Below, in pieces: positions 47,567 through 59,432 of a stretch of 64,000 nucleotides of DNA; within the stretch, counting starts at the first letter, position 1, and each line of letters begins with the position of its first letter. The stretch comes from Sialis fuliginosa (taxonomy: Eukaryota > Arthropoda > Insecta > Megaloptera > Sialidae): positions 25,494,267-25,558,266 of the forward strand of contig OY540809.1 in the NCBI GenBank assembly GCA_961205875.1. Direction: 5' to 3'. Under the pieces are notes generated by a model. The model was given only the letters and a program-made list of their open reading frames with translations, did no database searches and was not told where the DNA came from. The translations under genes were made by a program, and so were the position numbers.

Positions 47567-50029
47567 ACTATGATTAATTTTTTACTATCATTTCCCATGA
47601 TGTTTTTTTTTTAATATCCAAAGTTTTAATTGTACCTCCTTGGAAGTAGATTTTGAAGAATATTTCTTATTATTTCTAATATATTGACTATAGCATAGCA
47701 AGAAAATCATTGAACTTTTCTGAATTCAAGGCGATTGAATTATAAATATAATTTGTATTTTTTTGTTTTTTAAAATAAAAAATAAATAAAAATATATACC
47801 TCGTTTATTTCATTGTATCAACTTTTTCATTATTGAATCTTTAAATATAAAGAATATAAAATAGCGAAATTAACGATAAAAAAAATTGTAATGCCACTGA
47901 AAAATTCATATGGTTAAAGGTTAACAAATTAACGGAAATTGAAAGATTTAAAAATCTAGTACCCGAGAACATAAATAAAAATAATAGGTATATATGTGAA
48001 TTAAATTTTTAAAACTTATTTTCTTTTTTACTTCTATGTATATTTTTATTGTGGCTACACTGTGTGACACGTTTTAAGTAGCGGCATACCCACTACATAT
48101 TTCCATATAATTTCCTGTGGAGGAAATAGGGTGAAGTTTGATAAAAGCCGACACTTCTGTTGGATTCGTAATCAGGGTGTTTGAAATACATAATTAGGAG
48201 ATCAGGCAGGACACGGGTATTTGCATCTGTTGTTATTGGCGATGGACTTTAACGCGTTTACATTTAATAACTGACTAATTTATATGCGTCAGTGGACTTT
48301 GTTAGACATTTGGAAGCTAATGAAAACGAATTTTAACAATTAATTAATTTTTCATAAGGCAGTATATTATGTATATATTTTTGACAGTTATAAGTTTTTG
48401 TCTGTTTCGTCTTTCCACGAAAACAACTGAACTGATTTTGATTAAACTTTCACTGTTTCAAAGCCTAAGATCACAGATTTAGTTTAGGCTAAATGATAAT
48501 TGAATCAAAACAGACCTTGTGGAAAAAACAGTTTATATTTTATATCTATTTTTGACACGAAAACTCCTTAACTAATATATTTAGTTTAGGGTGTATGATA
48601 ATTAAATTTGGTCAGGTCCGTATTAAAAATAATATAATTGATAAGTTTTAATATAAAAACTATATAGTGTTTTTTAATGAATTATTTTTATTCGCATATA
48701 CACGCTTTTATTAAAATTGTATTTTCTTCTTCAGCGTTCTTAATAAATAAATGTTCAGTACATGGTATTAATCTTTGTTGTACTGAATTATTTATATCTA
48801 ATTATTTCTATTTAAAATAATATTTCGATATCTAAAAAGGATCAAATCAAATCCAATATACAAAAACTATATATTTAGCTGATATAATCTTAAAAAGTAG
48901 GCAAATATAAATAATAGAATAAAATTAAGAGCTAATACTTTTAAAGACGGATTAATAAAAAAAAACAATTTGTCATTCCATAACATCGTCGAACTTTTTA
49001 TGTATAGGTACATATTGTAAAATTGGATATACCGATTTTTTATATCCTTATTTAATATTAATAAATAATAATGTTGTTTGGTTATATTATGTGCTTTATA
49101 ATAACAACATTTTGTGTTGCTTACGGTTGATATTTTGACATTTGGATTTATGTTACTATCGTTAATGTTGGGTATTTGTTTCATATCATTAAAAAAAATA
49201 ATTTGAAACATTTTTCTTAGAATTATTTTATTTCATTTATTTTTATAAGGTAAGCTCCATAACGTGGACATATTTTTATTTATAATTTCACTAACTGTTC
49301 AGGCTTTAGCGGTTTTTTATGTTGGTTCAATATTCGCGAAACCTTGTTACATTTTTATTGTCTTTCGCAGCCCAGATGGCATTGATTTTTTGGATAATAA
49401 TCGATTTTGTAAAATTATTAAAACGAGGTTTTTACACATGTTTGGATTTATTTATTTCGTTATTGTTATCTATATACATTATAAAGCGGTCTGATTGGTT
49501 GGTCGTTTTATGCATTACTTTCAACGCACACGCAGATTGTCAAAATTTAATTTATAATCTATGAACACTACTGTCTGTTGACTGTAATGTTCATAAATAT
49601 GTTTATTTATTAACTCTGTGGTGCATATAGTCATTTTTTCACATTATATTGGCATGCATTTACCAGCCGTCACAAAACGGTTATTTGTTTATTTCATACG
49701 ATGCTTTAATACTTTGTATTATTTTAATACTACATAATAATATGTATGTATATGTTTATATTTTAATTCGACGCTTTTTTCTTTAAATTCTAATATTTAT
49801 TTTTTTATTATTATTAACGATGACTGTATTCTTTCACCACCTCAATCTCTCCCACTCCAATCGACAAATTTTTACAACAAATGAAAAACAGATGTTTTTA
49901 AACAAAAAAACAGAGGTAACCTTTCTATGACCTGTCACAATATTTATAAAATAAATATATCGAAATGTTACCATACTTCGCGAATTTTGAACCAGCAAAA
50001 CAACCGCTAAAGTCTGAACATTTATATAG
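47567..50029. other. Intergenic, nothing strong
   Basis: AT-rich. Near 48375-48520 there is a stretch like the start of dispersed repeats (GAACTGATTTTGATTAAACT), comparable to 38300 and 40810. Open frames at 48867-49564 are hydrophobic and low-complexity. Confidence 0.4.
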
Positions 50030-50200
50030 TTTTTTTTCTGGCTCTACATTTCTTCTATCCGTCCTCGTTGCGGGCGGTTGATGTGAGGTCGAGGGCATGT
50101 TTTGTAGTCTGCTCGTCGGGGGTAGGATACGTGCTATGGCAATATGTCGTGTCAGCGCAACATCAGGCTGTTTCTTGTCACTCGATAATAAATCTATCAC
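49925..50200 (-). pseudogene. End of the array: SIM-like unit running into unique sequence
   Basis: A 91-codon frame starting IDLLSSDKKQPDVAL within the first unit, passing HQPPATRTDRRNVE and continuing into unique sequence (EPEKKLYKCSDFSGCFAGSK) before the stop at 49925. If the array was once an exon, this would be its 3' boundary. The DKKQ replaces the usual DEEQ, which would weaken a SUMO-binding motif. Confidence 0.4.
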
Positions 50201-52406
50201 TGCCTCTACATTTCTTCAATCCGTCCTCGTTGCGGGCGGTTGATGTGAGGTCTAGGGCATGTTTTGTAGTCTGCCTGAGGGGCGTATGATACGGGATATG
50301 GTAATACGCCGTGTCAGCGCAACATCAGGCTGTTCTTCGTCACTCGATAATAAATCTATCACTGTCTCTACATTTCTTCAATCCGTTCTCGTTGCGGGCG
50401 GTTGATGTGAGGTCGAGGGCATGTTTTGTAGTCTGCCTGAGGGGCGTATGATACGTGATATGGTAATACGCCGTGTCAGCGCAACATCAGACTGTTCCTC
50501 GTCACTCGATAATAAATCTATTACTGTCTACATTTCTTCTATCCGTCCTCGTTGCGGGCGGTTGATGTGAGGTCGAGGGCATGTTTTGTAATCTGCCTGA
50601 AGGGGGTTAGATACGGGATATGGCAATACGCCGTGTCAGCGCAACATCAGGCTGTTCCTCGTCACTCGACAATAAATCTATCACTGTCTCTACATTTCTT
50701 CTATCCGTCCTCGTTGCGGGCGGTTGATGTGAGGTCGAGGTCATGTTTTGTAGTCTGCTCGTGGGGGGTAGGATACGTGATATGGTAATACGCCGTGTCA
50801 GCGCAACATCAGGCTGTTCCTCGTCACTCGATAATAAATCTATCACTGTCTCTACATTTCTTCAATCCGTTCTCGTTGCGGGCGGTTGATGTGAGGTCGA
50901 GGGCATGTTTTGTAGTCTGCCTGAGGGGCGTATGATACGTGATATGGTAATACGCCGTGTCAGCGCAACATCAGACTGTTCCTCGTCACTCGATAATAAA
51001 TCTATTACTGTCTACATTTCTTCTATCCGTCCTCGTTGCGGGCGGTTGATGTGAGGTCGAGGGCATGTTTTGTAATCTGCCTGAAGGGGGTTAGATACGG
51101 GATATGGCAATACGCCGTGTCAGCGCAACATCAGGCTGTTCCTCGTCACTCGACAATAAATCTATCACTGTCTCTACATTTCTTCTATCCGTCCTCGTTG
51201 CGGGCGGTTGATGTGAGGTCGAGGTCATGTTTTGTAGTCTGCTCGTGGGGGGTAGGATACGTGATATGGTAATACGCCGTGTCAGCGCAACATCAGGCTG
51301 TTCCTCGTCACTCGATAATAAATCTATCACTGTCTCTACATTTCTTCAACCCGTTCTCGTTAACATAAATCACTGTCTCTACATTTCTTCTATCCGTTCT
51401 CGTTGCGGGCGGTTGATGTGAGGTCGAGGGCATGTTTTGTAATCTGCCTGAAGGGGGTTAGATACGGGATATGGCAATACGCCGTGCCAGCGCAACATCA
51501 GGCTGTTCCTCGTCACTCGATAATAAATCTATCACTGTCTACATTTCTTCAACCCGTTCTCGTTAACATAAATCACTGGCTATGTTCCGATATACACTGC
51601 GAGCACTGTGACTTCTGACGTCACTCCACTTTACTGGATTGGCCGTTCCGTTTTAGATTTTGTACTGGAAACGATGGTGAATTTTCTATAACGGAATACT
51701 TTGCAGTTACTGTAGACCGCCATTTTGAAACTAATGTCAAAATAAAGACCAGATATATTTATAACGATGAAGTGGCCAGATTCATAGTATTTCTATGCAG
51801 GACATCACTTTTAATATCCTCTGATCATATAAAGTACAATAATAAATAAATAATTCAAATATTATTTTCAATAATGAAAAAAATAGCAATTCAAAAAATT
51901 TATATTGTTGCGTCAATTTGCTTAATTATATTAGTGTATTTCAATTAAGGCTAAATTATTTATACTTACTTTTGATTATACATACCATAAATGTTATTAA
52001 TTCATCTTCAAATAACCTGATAATAAAAAATACATCCAAAGTTAACCTTAAATGCATCTGCTTCTGTCAGTTGCATTCAAATTTTGATCACGTGATCAGA
52101 GTACTGTGAGCACAGATGCAATAAAGCTACAGTACTGGCAGTAGTAAATGGCGGCGATCAATGACGTCATTGATATTGCTAGGATACTGTAACAGAGCAC
52201 TGGATGCCATAACGGAACGCAAAATCCAGTAACTGTCACCACTGGCCAGTGCTCACAGTGTATATCGGAACATAGCCACTGTCTCTACATTTCTTCTATC
52301 CGTTCTCGTTGCGGGCGGTTGATGTGAGGTCGAGGGCATGTTTTGTAATCTGCCTGAAGGGGGTTAGATATGGCAATACGCCGTGTCAGCGCAACATCAG
52401 GCTTTA
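50030..52406 (-). repeat. 162-bp tandem array encoding a SUMO-interaction-like motif
   Basis: Ten full units, anchored on GTTGCGGGCGGTTGATGTGA at 50067, 50229, 50391, 50551, 50713, 50875, 51035, 51197, 51402 and 52308, plus two 43-bp truncated units. Unit length is 160 or 162 bp. On the minus strand a unit encodes about 54 residues: VIDLLSSDEEQPDVALTRRI, a variable ISRILPPTSRLQ-like part, then NMPSTSHQPPATRTDRRNVE. VIDLL followed by SSDEE is a textbook phospho-type SUMO-interaction motif. Three unit types differ at the middle: RILPPTSRL, RIIRPSGRL, or RI followed by a stop. TGA also replaces one Arg codon in units with CTTCAATCCG, and 160-bp units shift frame. No frame crosses the whole array, so it is probably a minisatellite derived from coding sequence. 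Confidence 0.85.
51578..52277. mobile_element. 700-bp TIR element inside the SIM array
   Basis: Ends GGCTATGTTCCGATATACAC and the complement, with ACT on both sides as a 3-bp target duplication. It interrupts the array after a truncated unit. Removing it restores the same 43-bp spacing (51562 to 52308) seen in the neighbouring truncated unit (51359 to 51402). No transposase. Confidence 0.85.
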
Positions 52407-52422
52407 GATGACTTCAGCGCTA

Positions 52423-52541
52423 TCAAAATACAGCCTTAGCTTCAGGATTTGATTTAAGGATGGCTTTATTACTGTTGTAATTGTAGTTTCGACCTTCAGG
52501 CAGATCCTTGTTCAACTCTTGACCCTCCAATACACACACAA
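52423..52541 (-). pseudogene. Coding-like exon upstream of the SIM array
   Basis: On the minus strand a TTCTTAATCGTATCAG acceptor-like site is followed by an open stretch of 36 codons, VCVLEGQELNKDLPEG then RNYNYNSNKAILKSNPEA, ending in TGA at 52425-52423. Its balanced, polar composition is unlike chance frames in this AT-rich DNA. It lies just upstream (in minus-strand sense) of the array, so both may derive from one gene. No family was recognised, and no start codon was found. Confidence 0.4.
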
Positions 52542-54692
52542 CTGATACGATTAAGAAAACCGCATAATGTAAATTAAAAAAAACAACTAAAACTCTGTAT
52601 CAATACAAAAAACTTATTAAAAAATCAGTGAGAATAACATTTATTTTAACGATGACTAGGTAAATAAAACCACAATATACTAGAGTAACTAGAGTACACG
52701 GTGAATTGGTCTTGACAATGTACAACAGAGATACGAACTCAGTGCCGGTTGTACGTCAAGTGACGTTTATTTGTGATGGCGCGCAAAATGTAATATGGAA
52801 CCACATTCAAACGAGTCGAATGCAGCTGACTTCGCTCACTAGACAGTGGCGCGGACTAACAAAACTTTTAATTTCAAAGATTTTCTGGTTACTTAAAACT
52901 TTGTTGGTATTAAAATGTTCAGATTTTTTTTCTATCCATGACAAACATTTTTGTTTTAATCGTTTTTCGTACGATATGATAAATATGTTTTATATATATT
53001 TTTTTCAATGTGGAAAAAGATACCTATCGTAAGGACAAAAATTAAATGTATTTTTAAATTGACTGAAGATTTTTTCTGATAATTACCTTTTCCAAGTATA
53101 TAAACAATTGAAAATATTGTGTTTTTGCAAAATCATATTTTATCCAAAGATTTTCATTTGGTTGTATATACGGAATACTTCTTTAATATCTTATTTGTTA
53201 TTAGTTTATTTTGAAATTGCGTTTATTCTGTTAATTTATAATTTATTGAACCAAATTGATTTTATCAAACGGTAAAGGTCAGTTTTTAATCAAAATTACC
53301 CTGAGCGTTGATAAATTTACCTAACAAACTATTATATTCTCCACGTAGTTTGAAATCGATCAAACTTCATTTTCCATAATGTCAAATTAAAATTCAGCTT
53401 GCATATATTCCGAAGTATGAATTTTATTTGAAAATGTACCGAAATGTTAATAATTTATAGACAAAGATTCGTAGGATGTGTATTTCTGTGCTTTGCTAAT
53501 TATTATTTTTCTTGGGTATCAACGTTCGAGCTTCATTTCCGTATTATCAAATAAAATGTCAGCTTATTTACACATTCCAAAGTTTTATTTTATTTAAAAA
53601 TCTACCCAAATGTTAATAATTTATTAAATGTAAGGTGTATTTTTGTGCTTTGTTAAGTATTAATTTTCTTGGATATCATTTATGGTAATATAATGCAAAA
53701 ACGTATTTCCATCACAAATTAGTATGCCTATAATATTGTGTTTTTTTTTTCTTGCAGTTTTATGATGAAAACATGACATTGTGAAACGATAGTTGTAGAG
53801 ATAATTGCATAAAAGAGAATGCCTGGCACATGTAAATGTACAACGAATGTGTTCGCTAGCCAATATATTGCGTGAAATGAAATAAACTATTATAATTATT
53901 GATGTTTAAAGCTGAAGTGAATTTAGCTCACTATTAGCATAGTTTTTCATTTTATAATTAAGTTTCAGTGAACATATTTTGATTGCTCATTGTTACCGAT
54001 TTAGAGAGGTTTTTGTTATTTTACAAGATAGGATATTCCAGAGAATTGAACCGTTATTGTCAGGGGTAAATGGGATTTAGATTATTGCGTATAAGCTCAC
54101 AATTGTCTCAAGTGAATATGGCTTCACACTGGTTGGGATAATCCTAGAAATCTCCTACCTAACTTAACGCATTTTCCGTATTTTCTTCACGTCTGTATTA
54201 TTTTCAGCATATAACGATGTTTTCTTTAGTTTTTCCATTGATATGGAGTTGTTTTTGTTTGTATTTTCTATTTTTCATTAATATGCTTTCTAGGCAACTT
54301 TAAAAATTCAAGAAGGTATTTTTGGGAGAGTTATTAATTAATTAATATGTGTGACTTAAAGAAAGGTTAGGCTTGTATACTGATAAAATGTATTAATTGA
54401 TTTTATATATTTATATTTTGCCATTTAAGATACTTACTTAATTTGAAGATATTAAATATACTTATAGAATTTGTCAATTCACGATAGCATAATAAAATGA
54501 ATAACAACATTTTAATCCATAAGTAATTTGAAACTAGATCTTAGAAGAGTGTATTACATTTAAAAAAACAGTATTATTTTATGAGACATTTTTTAAATGT
54601 GTATATATAAAAATGTTGTCTAATGTTTTATATTACTCGATAACTATGGACATGTTATCCAAGTTTATTTTATTTTTGTATTTCTAATACAA
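52542..54692. other. Intergenic, with a moderately GC-rich patch
   Basis: At 52690-52860 the base composition rises (GTACGTCAAGTGACGTTTAT, GGCGCGCAAAATG). It could be a promoter of a minus-strand gene containing the array, but no TATA box or start was identified. The remainder is AT-rich. Confidence 0.35.
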
Positions 54693-54905
54693 TTACGCCT
54701 GATAACCCAATAATTTAAAACCAAATATAGTATATTCTCTCAACTTATCCGCATCAAAATATATTAAGCGTGCTAGAGATTTTGGTACTTTGTCAACCCT
54801 TATCATGTTGACTCTGTGGGGGTTGGTGATTACATATACACTCCCTTTCCCCCTAAGAGCCTTTGTACGTTTGGTCTCGCACAATTTCCTAGGTCCCATG
54901 TACAT
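54693..54905 (-). CDS. Possible short exon, function unknown
   Basis: A 70-codon frame, MYMGPRKLCETKRTKALRGK followed by GSVYVITNPHRVNMI and KVPKSLARLIYFDADKL. The Lys/Arg-rich mixed composition is more protein-like than other chance frames. A TAG stands two codons before the first Met, so if real it starts there or enters by splicing. No family recognised; no polyadenylation or splice support checked beyond sight. Confidence 0.3.
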   Translation of the reverse strand: MYMGPRKLCETKRTKALRGKGSVYVITNPHRVNMIRVDKVPKSLARLIYFDADKLREYTIFGFKLLGYQA

Positions 54906-55189
54906 ATTTCTCTACGCATAGCCTTTCAAGTTCCATGTTGTTAAAATTTTATAACTCAGATGTGTGTCTCTCTTTTTGTCCCTTGTGGTTGCGTCTCTGT
55001 CTTTTAATGTTTCATAATTTACGAATTTTATAAAAGTTGACGTGTATTTTTACTATATGGATTTCGGGTATAAAATAGTGGAAATATCTCGATGGATTAT
55101 TTTGTACATCTTGTCAATTTCTATTTATGCCCTTTTCTGACATATTTTTAGTTCGGTGTCTTGAATTATAATAACGTGTTACATACATC

Positions 55190-58100
55190 AAAATGTTATT
55201 TCACAAATGTATGTTTACATTTAATAATGTGCTCAACGCATTTTTTGGTCAGTTTTAATTTTTTTTCTTTCGATTGTAAGTATTTAATACTGAAAATTAT
55301 ATTCAAATTTTATTTTTCGGTGTATTTGGGTAATTTAAAAAAAAATTATATAAAAGTGTTTTTTTAATAACTGTAAAACCATTTTCTAAACAAATTTTTA
55401 AAGGTGCGTGCAATTATTTTGGATAGTTTATAGTAAAAATATTTTTTTTGCGTTTATCAGAATGAACATTGGTACAGACGTAGACCAATGTTAGATATAC
55501 AATATTTATGTTTATTAATCCCTTTGTAAAAATATTTGCCAGTATTGAGTCTGTAGGTATAAATAATGACAAAATGTGTTGATTAAAAATTTATAGTCTC
55601 GTTGTGATAAGTTTTTCCAACTTTTCTCTCACATAAAATGTATTTCGAGTAATTATTCATTCAAATGTTATTTCACAAATGTATTTTTTCATTTAATAAT
55701 GTGTTCAACGCATTTTTTGGTCAGTTTTAATTTTTTCTTTCGATTGTAAGTATTTAGTACTGAAAATTGTATTCAAATTTTATTTTTCGGTGTATTTGGG
55801 TAATTTGATTGATATGACAAAATGTGTTGATTAAAAATTTGTAGTCTCGTTGTGATAAGTTTTTCCAACTTTTCTCTCACATAAAATGTATTTCGAGTAA
55901 TTTTTTCCAACAATTATTCATTTATAAAATTGTTTTTATTACGTTTAATGGAAAATAAACAAAGAGGTGTTAGAATCTCATGAAGTTTTTCTTACTTTGA
56001 ACATATTTTTTTTATATATAGAGTTTTTTGTTAATATATATTTGAACTTTTTAGAGAAATTAATACCGTTTATATATGTTCATTTTTACATATTGTTATT
56101 TCTTACAGTTAATTTCCATTCTGTAATTTAAAAAAAATAATTCCAATAATAATATTTTAAAAATGATAACTGAGGTTAAAAATTATTATTACATCAAAAT
56201 GTTATTTCACAAATAATGTGTTCAACGCATTTTTTGGTCAGTTTTAATTTGTTTTCTTTCGATTGTATGTATTTAATACTGAAAATTGTATTCAAATTTT
56301 ATTTTTCGGTGTATTTGGGTAATTTTTTTAAAAATTTCTTCTATAAAAGTATGTTTTTTTTAATAACTGTAAAAACATTTTCTAAACAAATTATCAAAGG
56401 CGCATGCAATTATTTTGGATAGTTTATAGTAAAAAATATTTTTTTTGCGTTTATCAGATTGAACATTGGTACAGACGTAGATCAATGTTAGAAATACAAT
56501 ATTTATGTTTATTAATCCCTTTGTAAAAACATTTGCCAGTATTGAGTTTGTAGGTATAAGTGATGACAAAATGTGTTGATTAAAAATGTATAGTCTCGTT
56601 GTGATAAGTTTTTCCAACTTTTCTCTCACATAAAATGTATTTCGAGTAATTTTTTCCAACAATTATTCATTTATAAAATTGTTTTTATTACGTTTAATGG
56701 AAAATAAACAAAGAGGTGTTAGAATCTCATGAAGTTTTTCTTACTTTGAACATATTTTTTTTATATATAGAGTTTTTTGTTAATATATATTTGAACTTTT
56801 TAGAGAAATTAATACCGTTTATATATGTTCATTTTTACATATTGTTATTTCCTACAGTTAATTTCCATTCTGTAATTTAAAAAAATTAATTCCAATAATA
56901 ATATTTTAAAAATGATAACTGAGGTTAAAAATTATTATTACATCAAAATGTTATTTCACAAATAATGTGTTCAACGCATTTTTTGGTCAGTTTTAATTTG
57001 TTTTCTTTCGATTGTATGTATTTAATACAGAAAATTGTATTCAAATTTTATTTTTCGGTGTATTTGGGTAATTTTAAAAAAAATATTCTTCTATAAAAGT
57101 ATGTTTTTTTTAATAACTGTAAAAACATTTTCTAAACAAATTATCAAAGGCGCATGCAATTATTTTGGATAGTTTATAGTAAAAAATATTTTTTTTGCGT
57201 TTATCAGATTGAACATTGGTACAGACGTAGATCAATGTTAGAAATACAATATTTATGTTTATTAATCCCTTTGTAAAAACATTTGCCAGTATTGAGTTTG
57301 TAGGTATAAGTGATGACAAAATGTGTTGATTAAAAATGTATAGTCTCGTTGTGATAAGTTTTTCCAACTTTTCTCTCACATAAAATGTATTTCGAGTAAT
57401 TTTTTCCAACAATTATTCATTTATAAAATTGTTTTTATTACGTTTAATGGAAAAATAAACAAAGAGTTGTTAGAATCTCATGAAATTTTTCTTACTTTGA
57501 ACATATTTTTTTATATAGAGAGTTTTTTGTTAATATATATTTGAACTTTTTAGAGAAATTCATATCGCTTATATATGTTCATTTTTAGGTATATTTTAGA
57601 ATACATTTGCTCAAATATTTCTTGTGAGATCATTATTGTATGATAGAATTTTTATATAATTACTATATAAATGTTAAAAAATTAACACTTGTGTTAATGC
57701 ATAGAACAAAATAAATGAATAGCGAATTATCTTACTGTTTTAAAGAGTAAGATATTGATTAAGAGAATTAATCCTTTTTACAATTAATTGTCATTCTGTA
57801 ATTTAAAAAAAAATTAATTCCAACAATAGTATTTAAAAAATGATAACTGAGGTTAAAAATTATTATTACATCAAAAATGTATGTTTACATTTAATAATGT
57901 GTTCAACGCATTTTTTGGTCAGTTTAAATTTTTTGATTTGATTGTAAGTATTTAATACTGAAAATTATATTCAAATTTTATTTTACGGTGTATTTGGGTA
58001 ATTTGTTTTAAATATTCTTATATAAAAGTATGTTTTTTAATAACTGTAAAAACATTTTCTAAACAAATTTTCAAAGGCGCGTGCAATTATTTTGGATAGT

Positions 58101-58700
58101 TTATAGTAAAAAATATTTGTTTCCGTTTATTAGATTGAACATTGGTACAGACGTAGACCAATGTTAGATATACAATATTAATCCCTTATTGTTAGTAAAA
58201 ACATCTGCCAGTATTGAGTCTGTAGGCATATACATATGTAATGTATCTGTTAAAATTATTACACGTCGTCTGTTTGTTACATTTTTTTAAATGATTGTTG
58301 TGATGTTGAGTGAATCGGCGCTAACCAGAATAACGTCTATACCAATTTCCATCCATGTTACCGGGGTACAGGCGGCCGGTAACATATGAATCGTCGATGA
58401 TAAAGTTGATATAGCTACAAGTAAAGTGATTACAAAATGTGTTGATTAAAAATTTGTAGTCTCGTTGTGATAAGTTTTTCAACTTTTCTCTCACATAAAA
58501 TGTATTTCGAGTATTTTTTCCAACAATTATTCATTTAAAAAATTGTTTTTATTATGTTTAATGAAAAATAAACAAAGAGTTGTTAGAATCTCATGAAGTT
58601 TTTCTTATTTTGAACATATTTTTTTTATATATAGTTTTTTGTTAATATATATTTGAACTTTTTAGAGAAATTAATAAATACCGCTTATATATATGTTCAT
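55190..58700. repeat. Diverged tandem repeat units of about 0.5-0.95 kb
   Basis: The word CAACGCATTTTTTGGTCAGT recurs near 55234, 55706, 56223, 56972 and 57904. Units share, in order, a CGGTGTATTTGGGTAAT segment, GAACATTGGTACAGACGTAG, AAAATGTGTTGATTAAAAAT and CTCTCACATAAAATGTATTT. Units starting near 56181 and 56931 are nearly identical, including a 100-codon minus-strand frame in both (56360-56662, 57110-57412). Flanking units are older and carry indels. The frame is absent or broken in the others, so it is not treated as a gene. Confidence 0.85.
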
Positions 58701-59214
58701 TTTTAGGTATATTTTAGAATTCATTTGATCAATTTTTTCTTGTGAGATCATTATTGTATGATAGAATTTTTGTATAATTACTATATAAATGTTAAAAAAT
58801 TAACACTCGTGTTAAAGTATAGAGCAAAATAAACGATTTCTGTTTTAAAGAGGATTTTGATTTTTGATTAAAAGAGAAAAAAATTCTGATCATTTCGTAA
58901 GGGGATTTTTGCTTGAGTTTTAGCCCAATAAATGAATTATTATTTTACTGTTTTAAAGAGGAAGTTCTTGATTAAAAGAGATCATTTCGTAAGACAATTT
59001 TTGCTTGAGTTTTATAGTTATTTATAACAATAAATTAATTGATCAATTATTTTCATTACTTTTTTCAATAAACGAACATGGAGTATAAATTTGAATTGAC
59101 TCCCGAAGTGTAGGTTTTTTTTAGTTTCACAATTGTATTTATTATATTTTTATTACATCCGTAATTTTTTTAAGATAATGTATTTATTATTTAATTTAAT
59201 TTGATGCGGTCCCC
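58701..59214. other. Edge of the tandem block and AT-rich sequence
   Basis: Contains two short related segments (near 58860-58925 and 58965-59020, with CATTTCGTAAG and TTTTTGCTTGAGTTTTA). Nothing else recognised. Confidence 0.45.
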
Positions 59215-59402
59215 TGGCTCCCGCAAGTACATAGGGCATTGTATTAACTCCGATGTTTTGCCTTACTTCATTGACAACAACTCTCTGTAATGAAGTTTAC
59301 AAGGGTTGCCATGTCCCGGTTCAAGAAAATAGTCTCCCAGGTATTTTAGTTCCATGTCTATTAAGCTCTGTAGGTGAATAGGCGTTTCTTCGTTCTCTTC
59401 AC
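59212..59402 (-). pseudogene. Coding-like fragment with one internal stop
   Basis: The minus strand from about 59402 reads EETPIHLQSLIDMELKYLGD, then YFLEPGHGNPCKLHYRELLS, MK, a stop, and GKTSELIQCPMYLREPGDRI. The composition is strikingly protein-like and codon use is mixed, with only a single TAA in about 66 codons. It may be an exon remnant of a gene or of a transposon protein. No family was recognised. Confidence 0.4.
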
Positions 59403-59432
59403 ATCATCTGAAGTTAACGTTTTCAACTCTCA

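Noticed and set aside
48867-49564. Membrane protein genes from hydrophobic frames
   Set aside because: Overlapping frames on both strands, A/T-driven codons for F, I, L, Y, N and K, and no start context or splice sites of note.
50552-51618. Plus-strand open frames in the tandem array (starting MRAVDVRSRACFV)
   Set aside because: They repeat only because the unit is a multiple of three. The minus strand carries the recognisable SIM-like motif and protein-like linker, so the plus frames are treated as shadows.
50030-52406. CRISPR array
   Set aside because: Units are contiguous 162-bp repeats without short repeats and unique spacers, in a eukaryotic context.
52706-53032. A 108-codon plus-strand gene
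   Set aside because: No recognised domain. The second half turns into hydrophobic AT-rich sequence, and the first half overlaps a GC-richer patch that may be regulatory.
56360-57412. Two identical 100-codon minus-strand frames
   Set aside because: The identity comes from a recent 750-bp tandem duplication. Older units lack the frame, and the composition fits chance in AT-rich DNA.
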